A program made the position numbers and the translations under genes. Below are positions 32,959-42,635 of a stretch of DNA of 64,000 nucleotides, in pieces (positions within the stretch are counted from its first letter, which is position 1; each line of letters opens with the position of its first letter). The notes beneath the pieces were generated by a model. That model ran no database searches. It was not told the DNA's origin and saw nothing but the letters and a program-made list of their open reading frames with translations. This DNA comes from Candidatus Dadabacteria bacterium (GTDB lineage: Bacteria; Desulfobacterota_D; UBA1144; Nemesobacterales; Nemesobacteraceae). The DNA is taken from positions 62,001 through 126,000 of the forward strand of contig VXNX01000009.1 of assembly GCA_009840385.1 (NCBI GenBank), written 5' to 3'.

Positions 32959-35559
32959 TCATTCATCGCCATCTTCCTCATCGCCCCTGAAAAGAGAATC
33001 TATCTTGTAATCGTAATCCTCTAACTCTCCCGTCTTCTCTTCCTGAGATCCAACCATCATTCTTAACCCGCTGAGCACTTCATCCTTGGACATGGTTGCT
33101 TTGACCTTGTAAGGAATCTTCCCCAGAGGGGTGTTCATAATCCTTACACCGGATGGGACCTCAAATTCCGTGCGGTCATTGTATTTATCAAGCGCCTTGC
33201 TCATAAACTCTTTCCAGACCGGGACAGCGGCCAAAGAACCGGACTCCTTGTCTCCAAGCGATGTGTTATCGTCCTTGCCGACCCACACCCCGGTTACGAC
33301 CATGGGACTGTATCCTATGAACCACGCGTCCGTGTAATCATTCGTGGTACCGGTCTTGCCCGCGATTCTGGCCTTGGAGTTAAGCGGATTGGAAAGCAGT
33401 CCTGTTCCCTCGCTGATAACCGCCTTCATTATGTCCGTCATTATATAAGCTGTCTCGGGACTTATAACCCTGTCAAAGCCCCCTGCTTCACCGAAGTAAT
33501 GAATGGGTACTTTCTTGATGAGAAACCGGAACTCTTCAGAGGTAAGGAAGTCCCTCTGTTCCTCGGCGAACAGGCCTAGAAACTGCAGCCTGCCCTCCTG
33601 GGATTCGGGCGAGACCCGTTCCCGGTAATCCCATTCCCCCGACGCATCGCCACCCTTTTTCTCTTTTTTCTGTTTCAGTTTCTTCTCATACCGCAGGTAT
33701 ACCTCTCCCGTGTTATCCTCGATTAGGCTTCCGTTTCTGTCATAAATCCTGAGTATGAAATTCGGCTGTCTGTATATTCCTGAATTTGCGAAAACAGAAT
33801 ACGCGGTAGTAAGTTCCAGAAGAGTCACCTCGGAACTTCCCAGAGCAAGCGACGGATAAGGACCGATTCTGGATTTAAACCCGAAGTGCCTAGAATAACC
33901 CGCGACGTATTCAGGGTCTATGTCCATAATCAGCCTTATTGAGGAAAGATTCCTTGAGTTAACAAGAGATTCCCTGAAGAAAATCGATCCCATGTATTCC
34001 TCATCGTAATTCTCGGGAATCCAGTCATCCACGATAATCGGCACGTCAAGAAGCTTGCTTGTCTGCGTATATCCCTTGTCTATAGCCGCCGAGTAGAGAA
34101 AAGGCTTAAAAGCGGAACCCGGCTGCCTCTTCGCCTGGGTCGCCCGGTTGAATTTCGAGAGTCCAAAGTCATATCCGCCTACCATCGAAATGACGTTGCC
34201 CCTTGTGTCCATGGAAAGCAAGGCTCCCTGGACCCGTGGGCGAAACAGGGGAACTATGTCCGCCACTTTTTCCCCGCTCATAAACACCCTTACCTTCACG
34301 ACATCCCCTATATGCAGCTTCTCGGGAAGAAGGTACCTGCCCTCCGGGGGCGGAAGATACCGCTCGGAATCGACTATGTAACTGAATTTTCGTTTTTTGC
34401 CGCCGACTTCAACAGTCGCAAAAGAAGTTCTCTCGTCTATGTCTCCTATGACCGTGACAACGGCCCTGTAGGTTTTGCCGTTCTGGAGAACAAGGTTTTT
34501 CTGCTGCTTTTTAAATTCCTCGATCTTCTCGGCCGTTCTGAGCCTGGCGATGGTGAACCTGGTTCTGCCCTGTCTTTTCTCAAGGTTGCGTATCCCTCTT
34601 CGAACAGCCCTGTAGGCGGCAAGATTGAGATCCATGTCAAGCGTGGTGTAAACCTTGTAGCCGCCCTTCTCGTAAGCCTTGCGCCCGACTCTTTTCTCAA
34701 GATACTCCCTTACGTATTCAATAAAATAAGGCGCTATGTATTCCCCCCTAGGTTCCTGTTTCGGAATGACTTTTATCTTATAGGCCAGAGCCTCGCGCTG
34801 CTGGCGGGGGGTTATGAATTCCTGCTCCCGCATTATGTTTATTACGGTTTTCTGCCTTTTAAGCGCATTTGAGAGATTGGTTCTCGGCGAATACTGCTCC
34901 GGCCTTCGCGGGATTCCGGCCAGAAGACACGCCTCGGCTATGTTTATGTCCCTTGCCGATTTTCCGAAGTAGTTCCGGCTCGCCATCTCGACTCCGTATA
35001 CGCCGTCGGCAAGGTATATGTGGTTCAGGTAGAGATACAGTATTTCGTCTTTGGAGAGATTCCTCTCTATCCTGTAAGAGAGAATCGCCTCTTTTATCTT
35101 TCTGGTGTAGGCCTTCTGGGGACCCAGAATGAGGTTTTTGGTTATCTGCTGCGTAATAGTGCTCCCCCCGGAAACGATTCTTCCCGTAACCAGGTTCTGA
35201 TAAAGGGCCCTCACAACGCTTTTAGCGTCCACCCCGCTGTGCTGGTAAAACCTTCTGTCCTCTACTGCTATAAAGGCGTTTACAAGGTAAGAAGGTATGC
35301 TCTCGAGATTGACAAGCGCCCTTCTTTCAAGCCCCGACTGCGCTATGAGCTCCCCTTCGGACGAGTAGAATTCGTTTAGAATAACGGGCTGATATCTCGT
35401 GAGATCCCGCAGATCGGGGAGATCTTTTGAGAAATAGATGTAGACCGCCATAATCCCGATCACGCAAGCAGACAGAAACACCGCAGGCATCAAGAAACGG
35501 GAACGGAGAAATTTGCTCGGGTCTTTGCCCGCCAGATTGATCCCTCTATTCAAATTCAT
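32959..35559 (-). CDS. mrcA: Class A penicillin-binding protein 1A (bifunctional)
   Basis: An 866-residue inner-membrane enzyme. It has a short cytosolic part and one transmembrane helix (about 25-47), a GT51 transglycosylase domain with AVEDRRFYQHSGVD and GGSTITQQITKNL, an OB-like insert region (around 340-450), and a transpeptidase domain with the SxxK serine in RQPGSAFKPF, the SRN motif and AGKTGTTNDY. It polymerises and cross-links peptidoglycan. The 3' end faces purU. Length and insert are as in Gram-negative PBP1A. Confidence 0.95.
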   Translation of the reverse strand: MNLNRGINLAGKDPSKFLRSRFLMPAVFLSACVIGIMAVYIYFSKDLPDLRDLTRYQPVILNEFYSSEGELIAQSGLERRALVNLESIPSYLVNAFIAVEDRRFYQHSGVDAKSVVRALYQNLVTGRIVSGGSTITQQITKNLILGPQKAYTRKIKEAILSYRIERNLSKDEILYLYLNHIYLADGVYGVEMASRNYFGKSARDINIAEACLLAGIPRRPEQYSPRTNLSNALKRQKTVINIMREQEFITPRQQREALAYKIKVIPKQEPRGEYIAPYFIEYVREYLEKRVGRKAYEKGGYKVYTTLDMDLNLAAYRAVRRGIRNLEKRQGRTRFTIARLRTAEKIEEFKKQQKNLVLQNGKTYRAVVTVIGDIDERTSFATVEVGGKKRKFSYIVDSERYLPPPEGRYLLPEKLHIGDVVKVRVFMSGEKVADIVPLFRPRVQGALLSMDTRGNVISMVGGYDFGLSKFNRATQAKRQPGSAFKPFLYSAAIDKGYTQTSKLLDVPIIVDDWIPENYDEEYMGSIFFRESLVNSRNLSSIRLIMDIDPEYVAGYSRHFGFKSRIGPYPSLALGSSEVTLLELTTAYSVFANSGIYRQPNFILRIYDRNGSLIEDNTGEVYLRYEKKLKQKKEKKGGDASGEWDYRERVSPESQEGRLQFLGLFAEEQRDFLTSEEFRFLIKKVPIHYFGEAGGFDRVISPETAYIMTDIMKAVISEGTGLLSNPLNSKARIAGKTGTTNDYTDAWFIGYSPMVVTGVWVGKDDNTSLGDKESGSLAAVPVWKEFMSKALDKYNDRTEFEVPSGVRIMNTPLGKIPYKVKATMSKDEVLSGLRMMVGSQEEKTGELEDYDYKIDSLFRGDEEDGDE

Positions 35560-35679
35560 CTGTGCTGAGAGTATATAATTCCGATGGAAATCAACTTGAA
35601 AAAAGGTTACCTTAAAAAATCTTTTTGGGTTATCTTAATCGACAATTAATCAATTACGCACTCTTTGGAAAATGAAACG

Positions 35680-35865
35680 ATGGCCGACCTCAGCTCATAC
35701 ATAAAAGACGTTACGGACCAGGAAATAAAAGTGCTTCTGCTCAAGCTCAAAAACGAGATGAGAAAAGAAGACGTGACGTGGGAGCAGATAAAAGAGATAC
35801 TGGCCGAGATCAAAAGCAAAGACGGCAGCGTACTAAAAGATATAATTCCTTTTCTCGTGGACTGA
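35680..35865 (+). CDS. Small helical hypothetical protein
   Basis: A 61-residue protein from ATG 35680 (TTG 35665 gives 66) with GGAAAA upstream. It is entirely helical and charged: MADLSSYIKDVTDQEIKVLLLKL then KEILAEIKSKDG. No family recognised. It is divergent from the PBP1A gene and 35 bases upstream of the cysteine synthase gene on the same strand. Confidence 0.6.
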   Translation: MADLSSYIKDVTDQEIKVLLLKLKNEMRKEDVTWEQIKEILAEIKSKDGSVLKDIIPFLVD

Positions 35866-35900
35866 CCGGGCGCGGCGAGGGCCGCGCGAAGAGCACGCAA

Positions 35901-36812
35901 ATGACAAACCTGATTGACTGCATCGGCAACACTCCGGCAATAAAGCTCAAAAGCGTCCCGAAAAACAGCCGCTCGACAATATGGGCGAAGCTTGAGAACT
36001 TAAACCCCGCGGGCAGCATAAAGGACAGGGCGTGCATCGCCATGCTAAGGCGAGCGGAACGCGAAAATCTGGTAGAGCCCGGAAAAACGACCATAATCGA
36101 AGCATCAAGCGGCAACACCGCGATAGGACTCGCCCTTTGCTGCAAGACAAACGGATACGATCTCGCCGTTGTGATGCCCGAGGACACGGCGGAAGACAAA
36201 ATACAGCTGATAAAAGCCTTTAAGGGGCAGGTGATTCTCACCGCCGCGGACCGCGGACTTCGCGGGTCGGTAGAAAAAGCCCGGGAACTTGAGCGCGAAA
36301 ACCCCGACTTCTATTTTTTTAACCAGTTCAAAAACACCGCGGACATCACTATTCACCAGGAGGAGACCGCAAGGGAGATAGAAAACCAGATGCTGGGCCG
36401 TCTCGATGCGTTTGTGTGCGGGGTCGGAAGCGGAGGAACGGTAATGGGAGTGGGTTCCGAACTAAAAAAAATTTATCCCCGGCTAAGCGTAGTGGTGGTC
36501 GAACCCGCCGAATGCCCCACCCTCTCCGAGGGAAAGGAAGGTTCCCACGGCATCTGCGGCATATCGCCCGGGTTTATACCCGAGAAGCTTGACCCCGGGG
36601 TAATCGACAGAATTTATCCGGTCTCCACGGAGAATGCCCGCCAGTGCGCCAGAGCGCTTGCTTCTGAGGAAGGCATACTGGTCGGAATATCCTCCGGAGC
36701 CTGCCTTTACGCGGCCCTAGGGATTTCAGAGGAGCTTGAGGAAGGAAGCCAGGTACTGGTAACTTTCTGTGACAGCGGAGAAATGTACCTGGGGACCGAT
36801 CTTTACGATTAG
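35901..36812 (+). CDS. cysM: Cysteine synthase family PLP enzyme (CysK/CysM)
   Basis: A 303-residue fold-type II PLP enzyme. GNTPAIKL at the N-terminus, the PLP lysine in NPAGSIKDRA, the substrate loop EASSGNTAIG and the phosphate cup GVGSGGTVMG are all present. It makes cysteine from O-acetylserine (or O-phosphoserine/thiosulfate) and sulfide. Features of CysM and CysK are mixed, so the symbol is tentative; the C-terminus SGEMYLGTDLY differs from the usual GERYLST. ATG 35901 is chosen because MTNLIDCIGNTP is the family start. Confidence 0.88.
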   Translation: MTNLIDCIGNTPAIKLKSVPKNSRSTIWAKLENLNPAGSIKDRACIAMLRRAERENLVEPGKTTIIEASSGNTAIGLALCCKTNGYDLAVVMPEDTAEDKIQLIKAFKGQVILTAADRGLRGSVEKARELERENPDFYFFNQFKNTADITIHQEETAREIENQMLGRLDAFVCGVGSGGTVMGVGSELKKIYPRLSVVVVEPAECPTLSEGKEGSHGICGISPGFIPEKLDPGVIDRIYPVSTENARQCARALASEEGILVGISSGACLYAALGISEELEEGSQVLVTFCDSGEMYLGTDLYD

Positions 36813-36860
36813 GATTTTGTATAATTCTCTTTACAATTAATCAACAAGAATTAGTGGAGT

Positions 36861-38705
36861 TTACTCTAATATTTTTCGCAGAATATCAAATATTTGCCGA
36901 AAATGCTCGAAATCTTCTACAGTGCCATAATCACATAACCACTTGCACAAATTGGTTTTTTCATCTGGATTAATTTTCCATTCATCAGAAACAGGTTGTT
37001 CTTTTCCTCGTATCGTCTCTGTATGCTCATGTTTAATGTCTATGAAAGCAGGTTTATGATTTTTTGCTTTCTCCAAAGTCGTTTTGTTAAACAGATTTTC
37101 AATTCCTTTTTGTATGGGATGCTCTATCTGTTTTGGTATGCTCTGCCTAAAAAAGTTCCCTTCTTCTTCTAGACCAATTCCATCTTCACAATCATATAGA
37201 AGCACTACTTTTTGGGGTACTAAATTTTGTGGGAGTTTCTTAACTCCATTCCAGACATTCTTTAAGTTTCCATTACCTCCCCCTGCCCGTATCTCAATTT
37301 TCTCAAGTATTTTCTTTTCTTCGCTTCCAAATAATTCAGAAGCTCTTAATAGATATTTTCGGTCAGTTTCACCATCAACAAATACCTGTGGCTTCTGCGC
37401 ATTCTTAATTGCCTCTTGTATCTCATCCAAAAACCTGCTCGTTTCTGTAAAAACGTTATAAGCATCTGTAAATTCACTAAACTCTTCTGTCCCGATTTGC
37501 TTCCCCTGAGGCAGTCTATACAGAGCAAAACCGTCTTCTCCAAAGAGCTTCTTCATACCGAGGATAAAAAGCGGTGAATGTGTTGTAACAACAAATTGAA
37601 TCTTGGGGAACATTTTTATTAATTCAGGCAGAACTTCATATTGATGGACCGCATGCAGGTGTAAATCAACTTCATCAATTATGACAACCCCTCTTATATC
37701 TTTAGCTCCGGCAAATTCTGCATTGCTCAAATCAAAATCCCTTAGGATAGATAAAAACAGGTTCAGTAGAGAAGATTCCCCAGAAGACAATTGAAAAATA
37801 TTGGGGACGAGTCTTTTTTGGTCAGTCCAAATTGAAACAATTCTGTTAAGTCTATTGCCTATTCTGAAATTTATATTTGGACTTCCGCGTATTATGCTTG
37901 TAAATATTTTAAGCACAATTCTATAGATGCTTTCAGCTTTTTTAACCTCGGTCTCGAAAACTACCATGTCATAAACCAAATCAAACAGCCAATTCTGATT
38001 ATTGTGAAGTGGAGAATAGTTAACTACCTTACGAGTCGTATGGTCGCCAAAGTGTTCTAAATCCATATATTTTGCCTTGGCTCTTAAGTTTTCCTCATTT
38101 AACCACGCTGGTTCTTCAAAGCGATTTGGAGGAAAATAGAGAACACAATTCTTTGAAAAAATATTCTGGATTTTTTGTTTGTTTTCGAGGTGAAAGCTTG
38201 ATTTGAAATGGTCGTGTTGTTTGGAATCCAGACTATTCCATGCGTTTTGAGCATTCTTCTCTAAAAGTTCTGCTGGAATACTTGGATACTTTTCTTTTGG
38301 TCGCAGCAACCTTAATTCTTCAAGAAATAAGTCATCTTCAAATGCAACCCTTGAGTAATAGAAACTTTTTTCCGTTTTAACGTAAGAACTACTCCGAATT
38401 TTGTATACTTTATCTGTATCTACTTCGGGAGTTTCTGGATAAACGACGTTCTTAGCTGAAATCAATCCATTGACGAGGTGAGATAACAAGATGCTTTTCC
38501 CAGAACCGTTCTCGCCTACCAGTAAAACAGGTTTTGGCACATCATTCTCAAAAGGAAAAATAATATCAAGTTGGTCAATCGGACCGTAGTTGACAATTTG
38601 AATTTTCTTCGCGTACACAGCTAAGGGTGAATTACAATTTAAGGCAGTCTTTTTGTTTTTCAAAAGTGTTTTTTTACTATCTTTAAAACACTTTTGACAA
38701 TCCAA
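36861..38705 (-). CDS. ABC-type AAA ATPase fused to TOPRIM-like domain (OLD/PARIS-like defence protein)
   Basis: A 614-residue protein in an A+T-rich, foreign-looking stretch. ATPase half: Walker A GENGSGKS (64-71), ABC signature LSSGE (306-310), Walker B VVIIDEVDLHLH (340-351) and THSP (375-378). C-terminal half: VFVDGETDRKYLL (441-453, Glu446) and LLYDCEDG (502-509, Asp505/Asp508), the Glu and DxxD positions expected of an OLD-type TOPRIM nuclease. Class 1 OLD proteins and fused AriA-AriB (PARIS) proteins share this plan and act in phage defence. The start TTG 38703-38705 follows a stop closely; GTG at codon 30 is an alternative. No second system gene is adjacent. Confidence 0.78.
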   Translation of the reverse strand: MDCQKCFKDSKKTLLKNKKTALNCNSPLAVYAKKIQIVNYGPIDQLDIIFPFENDVPKPVLLVGENGSGKSILLSHLVNGLISAKNVVYPETPEVDTDKVYKIRSSSYVKTEKSFYYSRVAFEDDLFLEELRLLRPKEKYPSIPAELLEKNAQNAWNSLDSKQHDHFKSSFHLENKQKIQNIFSKNCVLYFPPNRFEEPAWLNEENLRAKAKYMDLEHFGDHTTRKVVNYSPLHNNQNWLFDLVYDMVVFETEVKKAESIYRIVLKIFTSIIRGSPNINFRIGNRLNRIVSIWTDQKRLVPNIFQLSSGESSLLNLFLSILRDFDLSNAEFAGAKDIRGVVIIDEVDLHLHAVHQYEVLPELIKMFPKIQFVVTTHSPLFILGMKKLFGEDGFALYRLPQGKQIGTEEFSEFTDAYNVFTETSRFLDEIQEAIKNAQKPQVFVDGETDRKYLLRASELFGSEEKKILEKIEIRAGGGNGNLKNVWNGVKKLPQNLVPQKVVLLYDCEDGIGLEEEGNFFRQSIPKQIEHPIQKGIENLFNKTTLEKAKNHKPAFIDIKHEHTETIRGKEQPVSDEWKINPDEKTNLCKWLCDYGTVEDFEHFRQIFDILRKILE

Positions 38706-38786
38706 GAGTCAGACCATAGTAAATCTGATCCGGTTAAATTTATCAAACCCTTGTTAATGACAAATACAACTGTCCACTTTCGCTTT

Positions 38787-38833
38787 CTTTACATCAGTAT
38801 CACGGGGCGTAGACCTAGGGAACTGATGTAAAG
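38787..38833. repeat. 12-base perfect inverted repeat with 23-base loop
   Basis: CTTTACATCAGT (38787-38798) and ACTGATGTAAAG (38822-38833) are exact reverse complements. The loop contains the palindrome CCTAGG. No T-run follows on either strand, so it is not an ordinary terminator. It lies 80 bases upstream of the islet ATPase gene. Confidence 0.7.
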
Positions 38834-38935
38834 CCACGGCGCCTTCATAATTATGGAAAATATAAATCTAGACAAATGTTCCGCTACAAAATGTGGATAA
38901 ATCACGTGCTATAAAACGTATCATTAACAATCGGT

Positions 38936-38964
38936 TTGAAATGAAATTTTAACTGTGTTATTTT
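38936..38964 (+). promoter_or_regulatory. Likely promoter for the ftsH operon
   Basis: TTGAAA (38936-38941), a 17-base spacer and TATTTT (38959-38964), about 58 bases upstream of the ftsH start. Confidence 0.5.
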
Positions 38965-39022
38965 ATCTTTTGGATATGTTTATCCGCGCGAAGATTGCGC
39001 ATAGATAGAGGAATAATAAGGC

Positions 39023-40876
39023 ATGTCAGCGAATATTTTTAAAAACCTTGTGCTTTGGGTGGCGATATTCGTCGGAGTGTTCGCGGTATACCAGTTCATG
39101 AACACCCCCGCAAACGTCTACTCGGAGGTATCCTACAGCAAGTTCCTTGAACACCTCGACAACGATAGGATAGCGAAGATAGAGTTCGGCGAAAACATAA
39201 TAAGGGGAGAACTTAAAAACGCCGATCCCGCAGACCGCGGATTCACGACCACGGGTCCCGCGGGAGAAATGCTTATTGCCAAGCTTGAGGAAAGCGGCAT
39301 AGAATTCAGCTTTTCCCACCGGAAGCAGAGTTCGCTTACCCAGATACTCATAAACTGGGGACCTCTTTTCATACTGGTCGCGCTCATGGTCTTTTTCATG
39401 AGACAGGTTCAGGCCGGGGGCACAAAGGCGATGAGTTTCGGGAAAAACCGCGCGAGGATGCTGGGCGAAGGCCAGAACAAGATCACCTTCAAGGACGTGG
39501 CCGGGGTTGAAGAAGCAAAAGAGGAAGTGAGCGAAATAGTGGAATTCCTCAAAAGTCCTGAAAAATTCACGCGCCTTGGGGGAAGAATACCCAGGGGGGT
39601 TCTGCTGGTCGGTCCCCCGGGAACGGGAAAAACCCTTCTGGCAAAAGCCATAGCCGGAGAAGCGGGAGTACCGTTTTTCATAATAAGCGGAAGCGACTTT
39701 GTGGAGATGTTCGTCGGAGTGGGAGCTTCGAGGGTAAGGGACCTGTTCATACAGGCCAAGAAAAACGCCCCCTGCATAATATTCGTTGACGAACTTGACG
39801 CCGTGGGAAGACACAGGGGAGCAGGACTCGGAGGAGGCCACGACGAAAGGGAGCAGACCCTTAATCAGCTTCTGGTCGAGATGGACGGCTTCGAAGGAAA
39901 CGAGGGAATTATAGTCATGGCCGCCACTAACCGCCCGGACGTGCTCGACCCTGCCCTTCTCAGGCCGGGGAGGTTCGACCGCCAAGTTGTCGTTCCGAGG
40001 CCCGACGTCAGGGGAAGAGAAGCTATCCTGGTCGTTCATTCAAAAGACACCCCGATAGCCGAGGACGTAGACCTTTCGGTTATCGCGAGATCCACCCCCG
40101 GTTTTTCCGGAGCCGATCTTGAGAACCTGGTTAACGAATCGGTTCTTCACGCGGCCCGCCACGACAAGGAGCAGGTCTCCATAGAGGACTTTGAATACGC
40201 AAAAGACAAGGTGACCATGGGAGTTGAGAGAAAAAGCATGCTGATAAGCGAGAAAGAAAGGAAAATTACCGCCTATCACGAAGCCGGGCACGCGCTTGTG
40301 GCGAAACTCACTCCCGAGGCCGATCCCATACACAAAGTAACGATCATACCGAGAGGGATGGCCCTCGGGGTAACCCAGCAGCTGCCCCTCGAAGACAAGT
40401 ACACCCTGTCGAGAAGCTATCTCGTTTCCACCATAAAGGTGCTTCTGGGAGGCAGGGCCGCGGAAGAACTGGTGTTCTCCGAGAGAACCAGCGGTGCGGC
40501 CAACGATCTTGAGAGAGTTACCGACATAGCTAGAAAAATGGTATGCGAATGGGGAATGAGTGAAGTCGTGGGCCCAGTAACTTTCGGCAAGGGAGAGCAA
40601 CAGCCTTTTCTTGGCAGGGAAATCTCGAGAAAAAACGATTACAGCGAAGATACCGCGGTGCAGATAGACCAGGAAACAAGAAAGATCGTAAACGAAAGCT
40701 ACAACGAGGTGCTGGGGCTCCTCAAAGACAATCTCGATATTCTGCATGAACTCTCTTCCCTGCTTCTTGAAAAAGAGGTAATAGACTCGGCGGAACTTGA
40801 CGAACTGGTGTCAAAGATGCGAGAAGAGTTCAGACCGGAAGTGAAAAAGCCGTTTGATATAACAAGCAGGGTCTGA
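39023..40876 (+). CDS. ftsH: ATP-dependent zinc metalloprotease FtsH
   Basis: A 617-residue inner-membrane AAA+ protease that degrades misassembled membrane proteins and short-lived regulators. Two transmembrane segments flank a periplasmic domain (residues 1-130). The AAA module has [23 protein letters not shown] and the second region of homology [21 protein letters not shown]. The protease has zinc site HEAGH and the third ligand region around [12 protein letters not shown] 39023 has AGAGGA and AAGG upstream. It begins a long co-directional run. Confidence 0.97.
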   Translation: MSANIFKNLVLWVAIFVGVFAVYQFMNTPANVYSEVSYSKFLEHLDNDRIAKIEFGENIIRGELKNADPADRGFTTTGPAGEMLIAKLEESGIEFSFSHRKQSSLTQILINWGPLFILVALMVFFMRQVQAGGTKAMSFGKNRARMLGEGQNKITFKDVAGVEEAKEEVSEIVEFLKSPEKFTRLGGRIPRGVLLVGPPGTGKTLLAKAIAGEAGVPFFIISGSDFVEMFVGVGASRVRDLFIQAKKNAPCIIFVDELDAVGRHRGAGLGGGHDEREQTLNQLLVEMDGFEGNEGIIVMAATNRPDVLDPALLRPGRFDRQVVVPRPDVRGREAILVVHSKDTPIAEDVDLSVIARSTPGFSGADLENLVNESVLHAARHDKEQVSIEDFEYAKDKVTMGVERKSMLISEKERKITAYHEAGHALVAKLTPEADPIHKVTIIPRGMALGVTQQLPLEDKYTLSRSYLVSTIKVLLGGRAAEELVFSERTSGAANDLERVTDIARKMVCEWGMSEVVGPVTFGKGEQQPFLGREISRKNDYSEDTAVQIDQETRKIVNESYNEVLGLLKDNLDILHELSSLLLEKEVIDSAELDELVSKMREEFRPEVKKPFDITSRV

Positions 40877-40946
40877 TCCCCGTGGCTTTTTCCCACAGCG
40901 CCGCTGTCTTTCGGCCGCCTTCACCATAACCGGGAGTGAGAACCGT

Positions 40947-41834
40947 TTGCTAAAGCACTCAGTCCACAAAGCAAATCAGAACGCGTCGGGATCTCATTTT
41001 ATAAAACTCGGTTCAAAAAAACTGGATCTGAGCAGAAAACCCCTCGTAATGGGAATCGTGAACGTGACGCCGGACTCTTTCTATGACGGCGGAAAGTACG
41101 ACGATACCCGGAGCGCTATCCGCAGAATCGCCTCCCTTGTCAAAGACGGGGCCGATATCATCGATATAGGGGGAGAGTCCACGAAGCCGGGTTCGCTGGG
41201 AGTGAGCACGGAAGAGGAACTCGAGAGAGTCATACCCGTAATAGAAGCGGCTTCGCGGGAATTTGACACCGTGATATCGGTAGATACTACAAAGGCGATC
41301 GTCGCCGAGGAGGCTCTCAGTCGGGGAGCTTCGATGGTAAACGATATAAGCGGACTTAGATTTGAACCCCAAATCGCGCAGAAAGTATCGGAGAACGGGG
41401 CCGCCATCATACTAAACCACACAAGCTCCCGACCTGCGGACATGCAGAAAAAGACCTCCTACAGTTCACTTATTCCCGATATAGCAGACTCTCTTTCGAA
41501 TTCAGCCCAAACGGCCATGGCGGCGGGAGTGCCGCGGGAGAACATAATAATTGACCCCGGAATCGGGTTTGGAAAAACCACCGAGCAGAACCTCGAGATC
41601 ATAAGAAGGCTTGAGGATTTCTGCGAACTCGGGTTCCCGGTCTGCATAGGAACCTCGCGAAAATCCTTTATAGGGGAAATTCTGGGGAGCCCTCTTGCGG
41701 ATCAAAGATTGATAGGATCCGTTTGTTCAGTAATAATATCAATGCTCAAAGGCATTTCTATCGTAAGAGTTCATGATGTACTTGAGACAACTCAAGCAAT
41801 CAGGACGGTAAAAAGCATATATGGGGTCAACTAG
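40947..41834 (+). CDS. folP: Dihydropteroate synthase
   Basis: A 295-residue TIM-barrel enzyme joining p-aminobenzoate to hydroxymethyl-dihydropterin diphosphate in folate synthesis. Motifs: MGIVNVTPDSFYDGG, DIGGESTKPG, VNDISGL, DPGIGFGKT and GTSRKSF with the phosphate-binding lysine and arginine. The usual LMHMxGxPxTMQ loop is LNHTSSRPADMQ. Start TTG 40947 follows GGGAG; the first 30 residues are an extra leader. The cdaA gene starts 3 bases after its stop. Confidence 0.94.
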   Translation: MLKHSVHKANQNASGSHFIKLGSKKLDLSRKPLVMGIVNVTPDSFYDGGKYDDTRSAIRRIASLVKDGADIIDIGGESTKPGSLGVSTEEELERVIPVIEAASREFDTVISVDTTKAIVAEEALSRGASMVNDISGLRFEPQIAQKVSENGAAIILNHTSSRPADMQKKTSYSSLIPDIADSLSNSAQTAMAAGVPRENIIIDPGIGFGKTTEQNLEIIRRLEDFCELGFPVCIGTSRKSFIGEILGSPLADQRLIGSVCSVIISMLKGISIVRVHDVLETTQAIRTVKSIYGVN

Positions 41835-41837
41835 CAG

Positions 41838-42635
41838 ATGACAGACTCTACGATACAGAACTTTCGATTCTTCTCAGACAGCCTGGACATCCTGATCGTC
41901 GCCATAATATTCTTCTACATACTGAAGGCTATAGAGGGAACCAGAAGCTCGCAGATTCTGGTCGGACTCGTGGCAATGGTAGTTCTCTATTTCGCCTCGA
42001 GAAAATGGGGATTTTTCACGCTTAACTGGGTGCTCACCCACTTTCTCGGCTTCGTAATACTGATAGTAATCATCCTCTTCCAAGACGACATAAGAAGGGG
42101 TCTTGCGAACATAGGAAAGAAACCTCTTCTTTTCAGTTTTGCAAAACAGAGTGCGAACGAGACGGTGATAGAAGAAGTTGCGGACGCATGTTCTTTTCTC
42201 TCTTCAAACAAGATGGGGGCACTCATAGCCATCGAGAGGCAGGAAAGCCTCAGGATGTTCCCGGGAAGACCTATTAACGCCAGCTTATCAAGCGAGATGA
42301 TCATAAGCATCTTCAATCCGGCATCCCCCCTTCACGACGGGGGAGTGATAATCAAAGACGACGTTATTGTTTCAGCCGGATCCTTTTTCCCGATCAGCAC
42401 GGATCTTGAGCTTGGAACGGAACTCGGAACAAGGCACAGGGCCGCCATAGCGTTGTCCAGCGAGACTGACGCCGTCATAGTAGTCGTGTCCGAGGAGACG
42501 GGAAAAATTTCGCTCGCGGCGGGAGGAGAGCTTAAAAGAATCGCTAACGAGAAACTCCTCAGGCCAGCTCTGGTTTCTGAACTGAGCGCCGAGAGTCCGA
42601 GCATTGTAAAAACAACCCAACCGGGAAAAGCCTGA
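41838..42635 (+). CDS. cdaA: Membrane diadenylate cyclase CdaA (c-di-AMP synthase)
   Basis: A 265-residue protein with three transmembrane helices (residues 17-82) and a DAC (DisA_N) domain. The second-substrate RHR motif is GTRHRAA (199-201). The DGA motif reads PLHDGGVII (167-169), so the third residue is Gly instead of Ala. It condenses two ATP to cyclic di-AMP, a signal for potassium, osmotic and wall homeostasis. Its partner regulator cdaR and glmM follow directly, the classical cluster. Confidence 0.93.
   Translation: MTDSTIQNFRFFSDSLDILIVAIIFFYILKAIEGTRSSQILVGLVAMVVLYFASRKWGFFTLNWVLTHFLGFVILIVIILFQDDIRRGLANIGKKPLLFSFAKQSANETVIEEVADACSFLSSNKMGALIAIERQESLRMFPGRPINASLSSEMIISIFNPASPLHDGGVIIKDDVIVSAGSFFPISTDLELGTELGTRHRAAIALSSETDAVIVVVSEETGKISLAAGGELKRIANEKLLRPALVSELSAESPSIVKTTQPGKA

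Larger units (their letters stand above)
38706..39022. other. 317-base gap between the ATPase islet and ftsH
   Basis: Contains a perfect 12-base inverted repeat (38787-38833) and a likely ftsH promoter (38936-38964), listed separately. Otherwise A+T-rich, with only a 15-codon frame; no gene seen. Confidence 0.6.

Noticed and set aside
36813-36860. TATAAT-like box after the cysteine synthase gene
   Set aside because: No plus-strand gene follows it and no -35 box is present.
39026-40039. 337-codon minus-strand frame inside ftsH
   Set aside because: Exact shadow of the ftsH coding frame; a by-product of codon bias.
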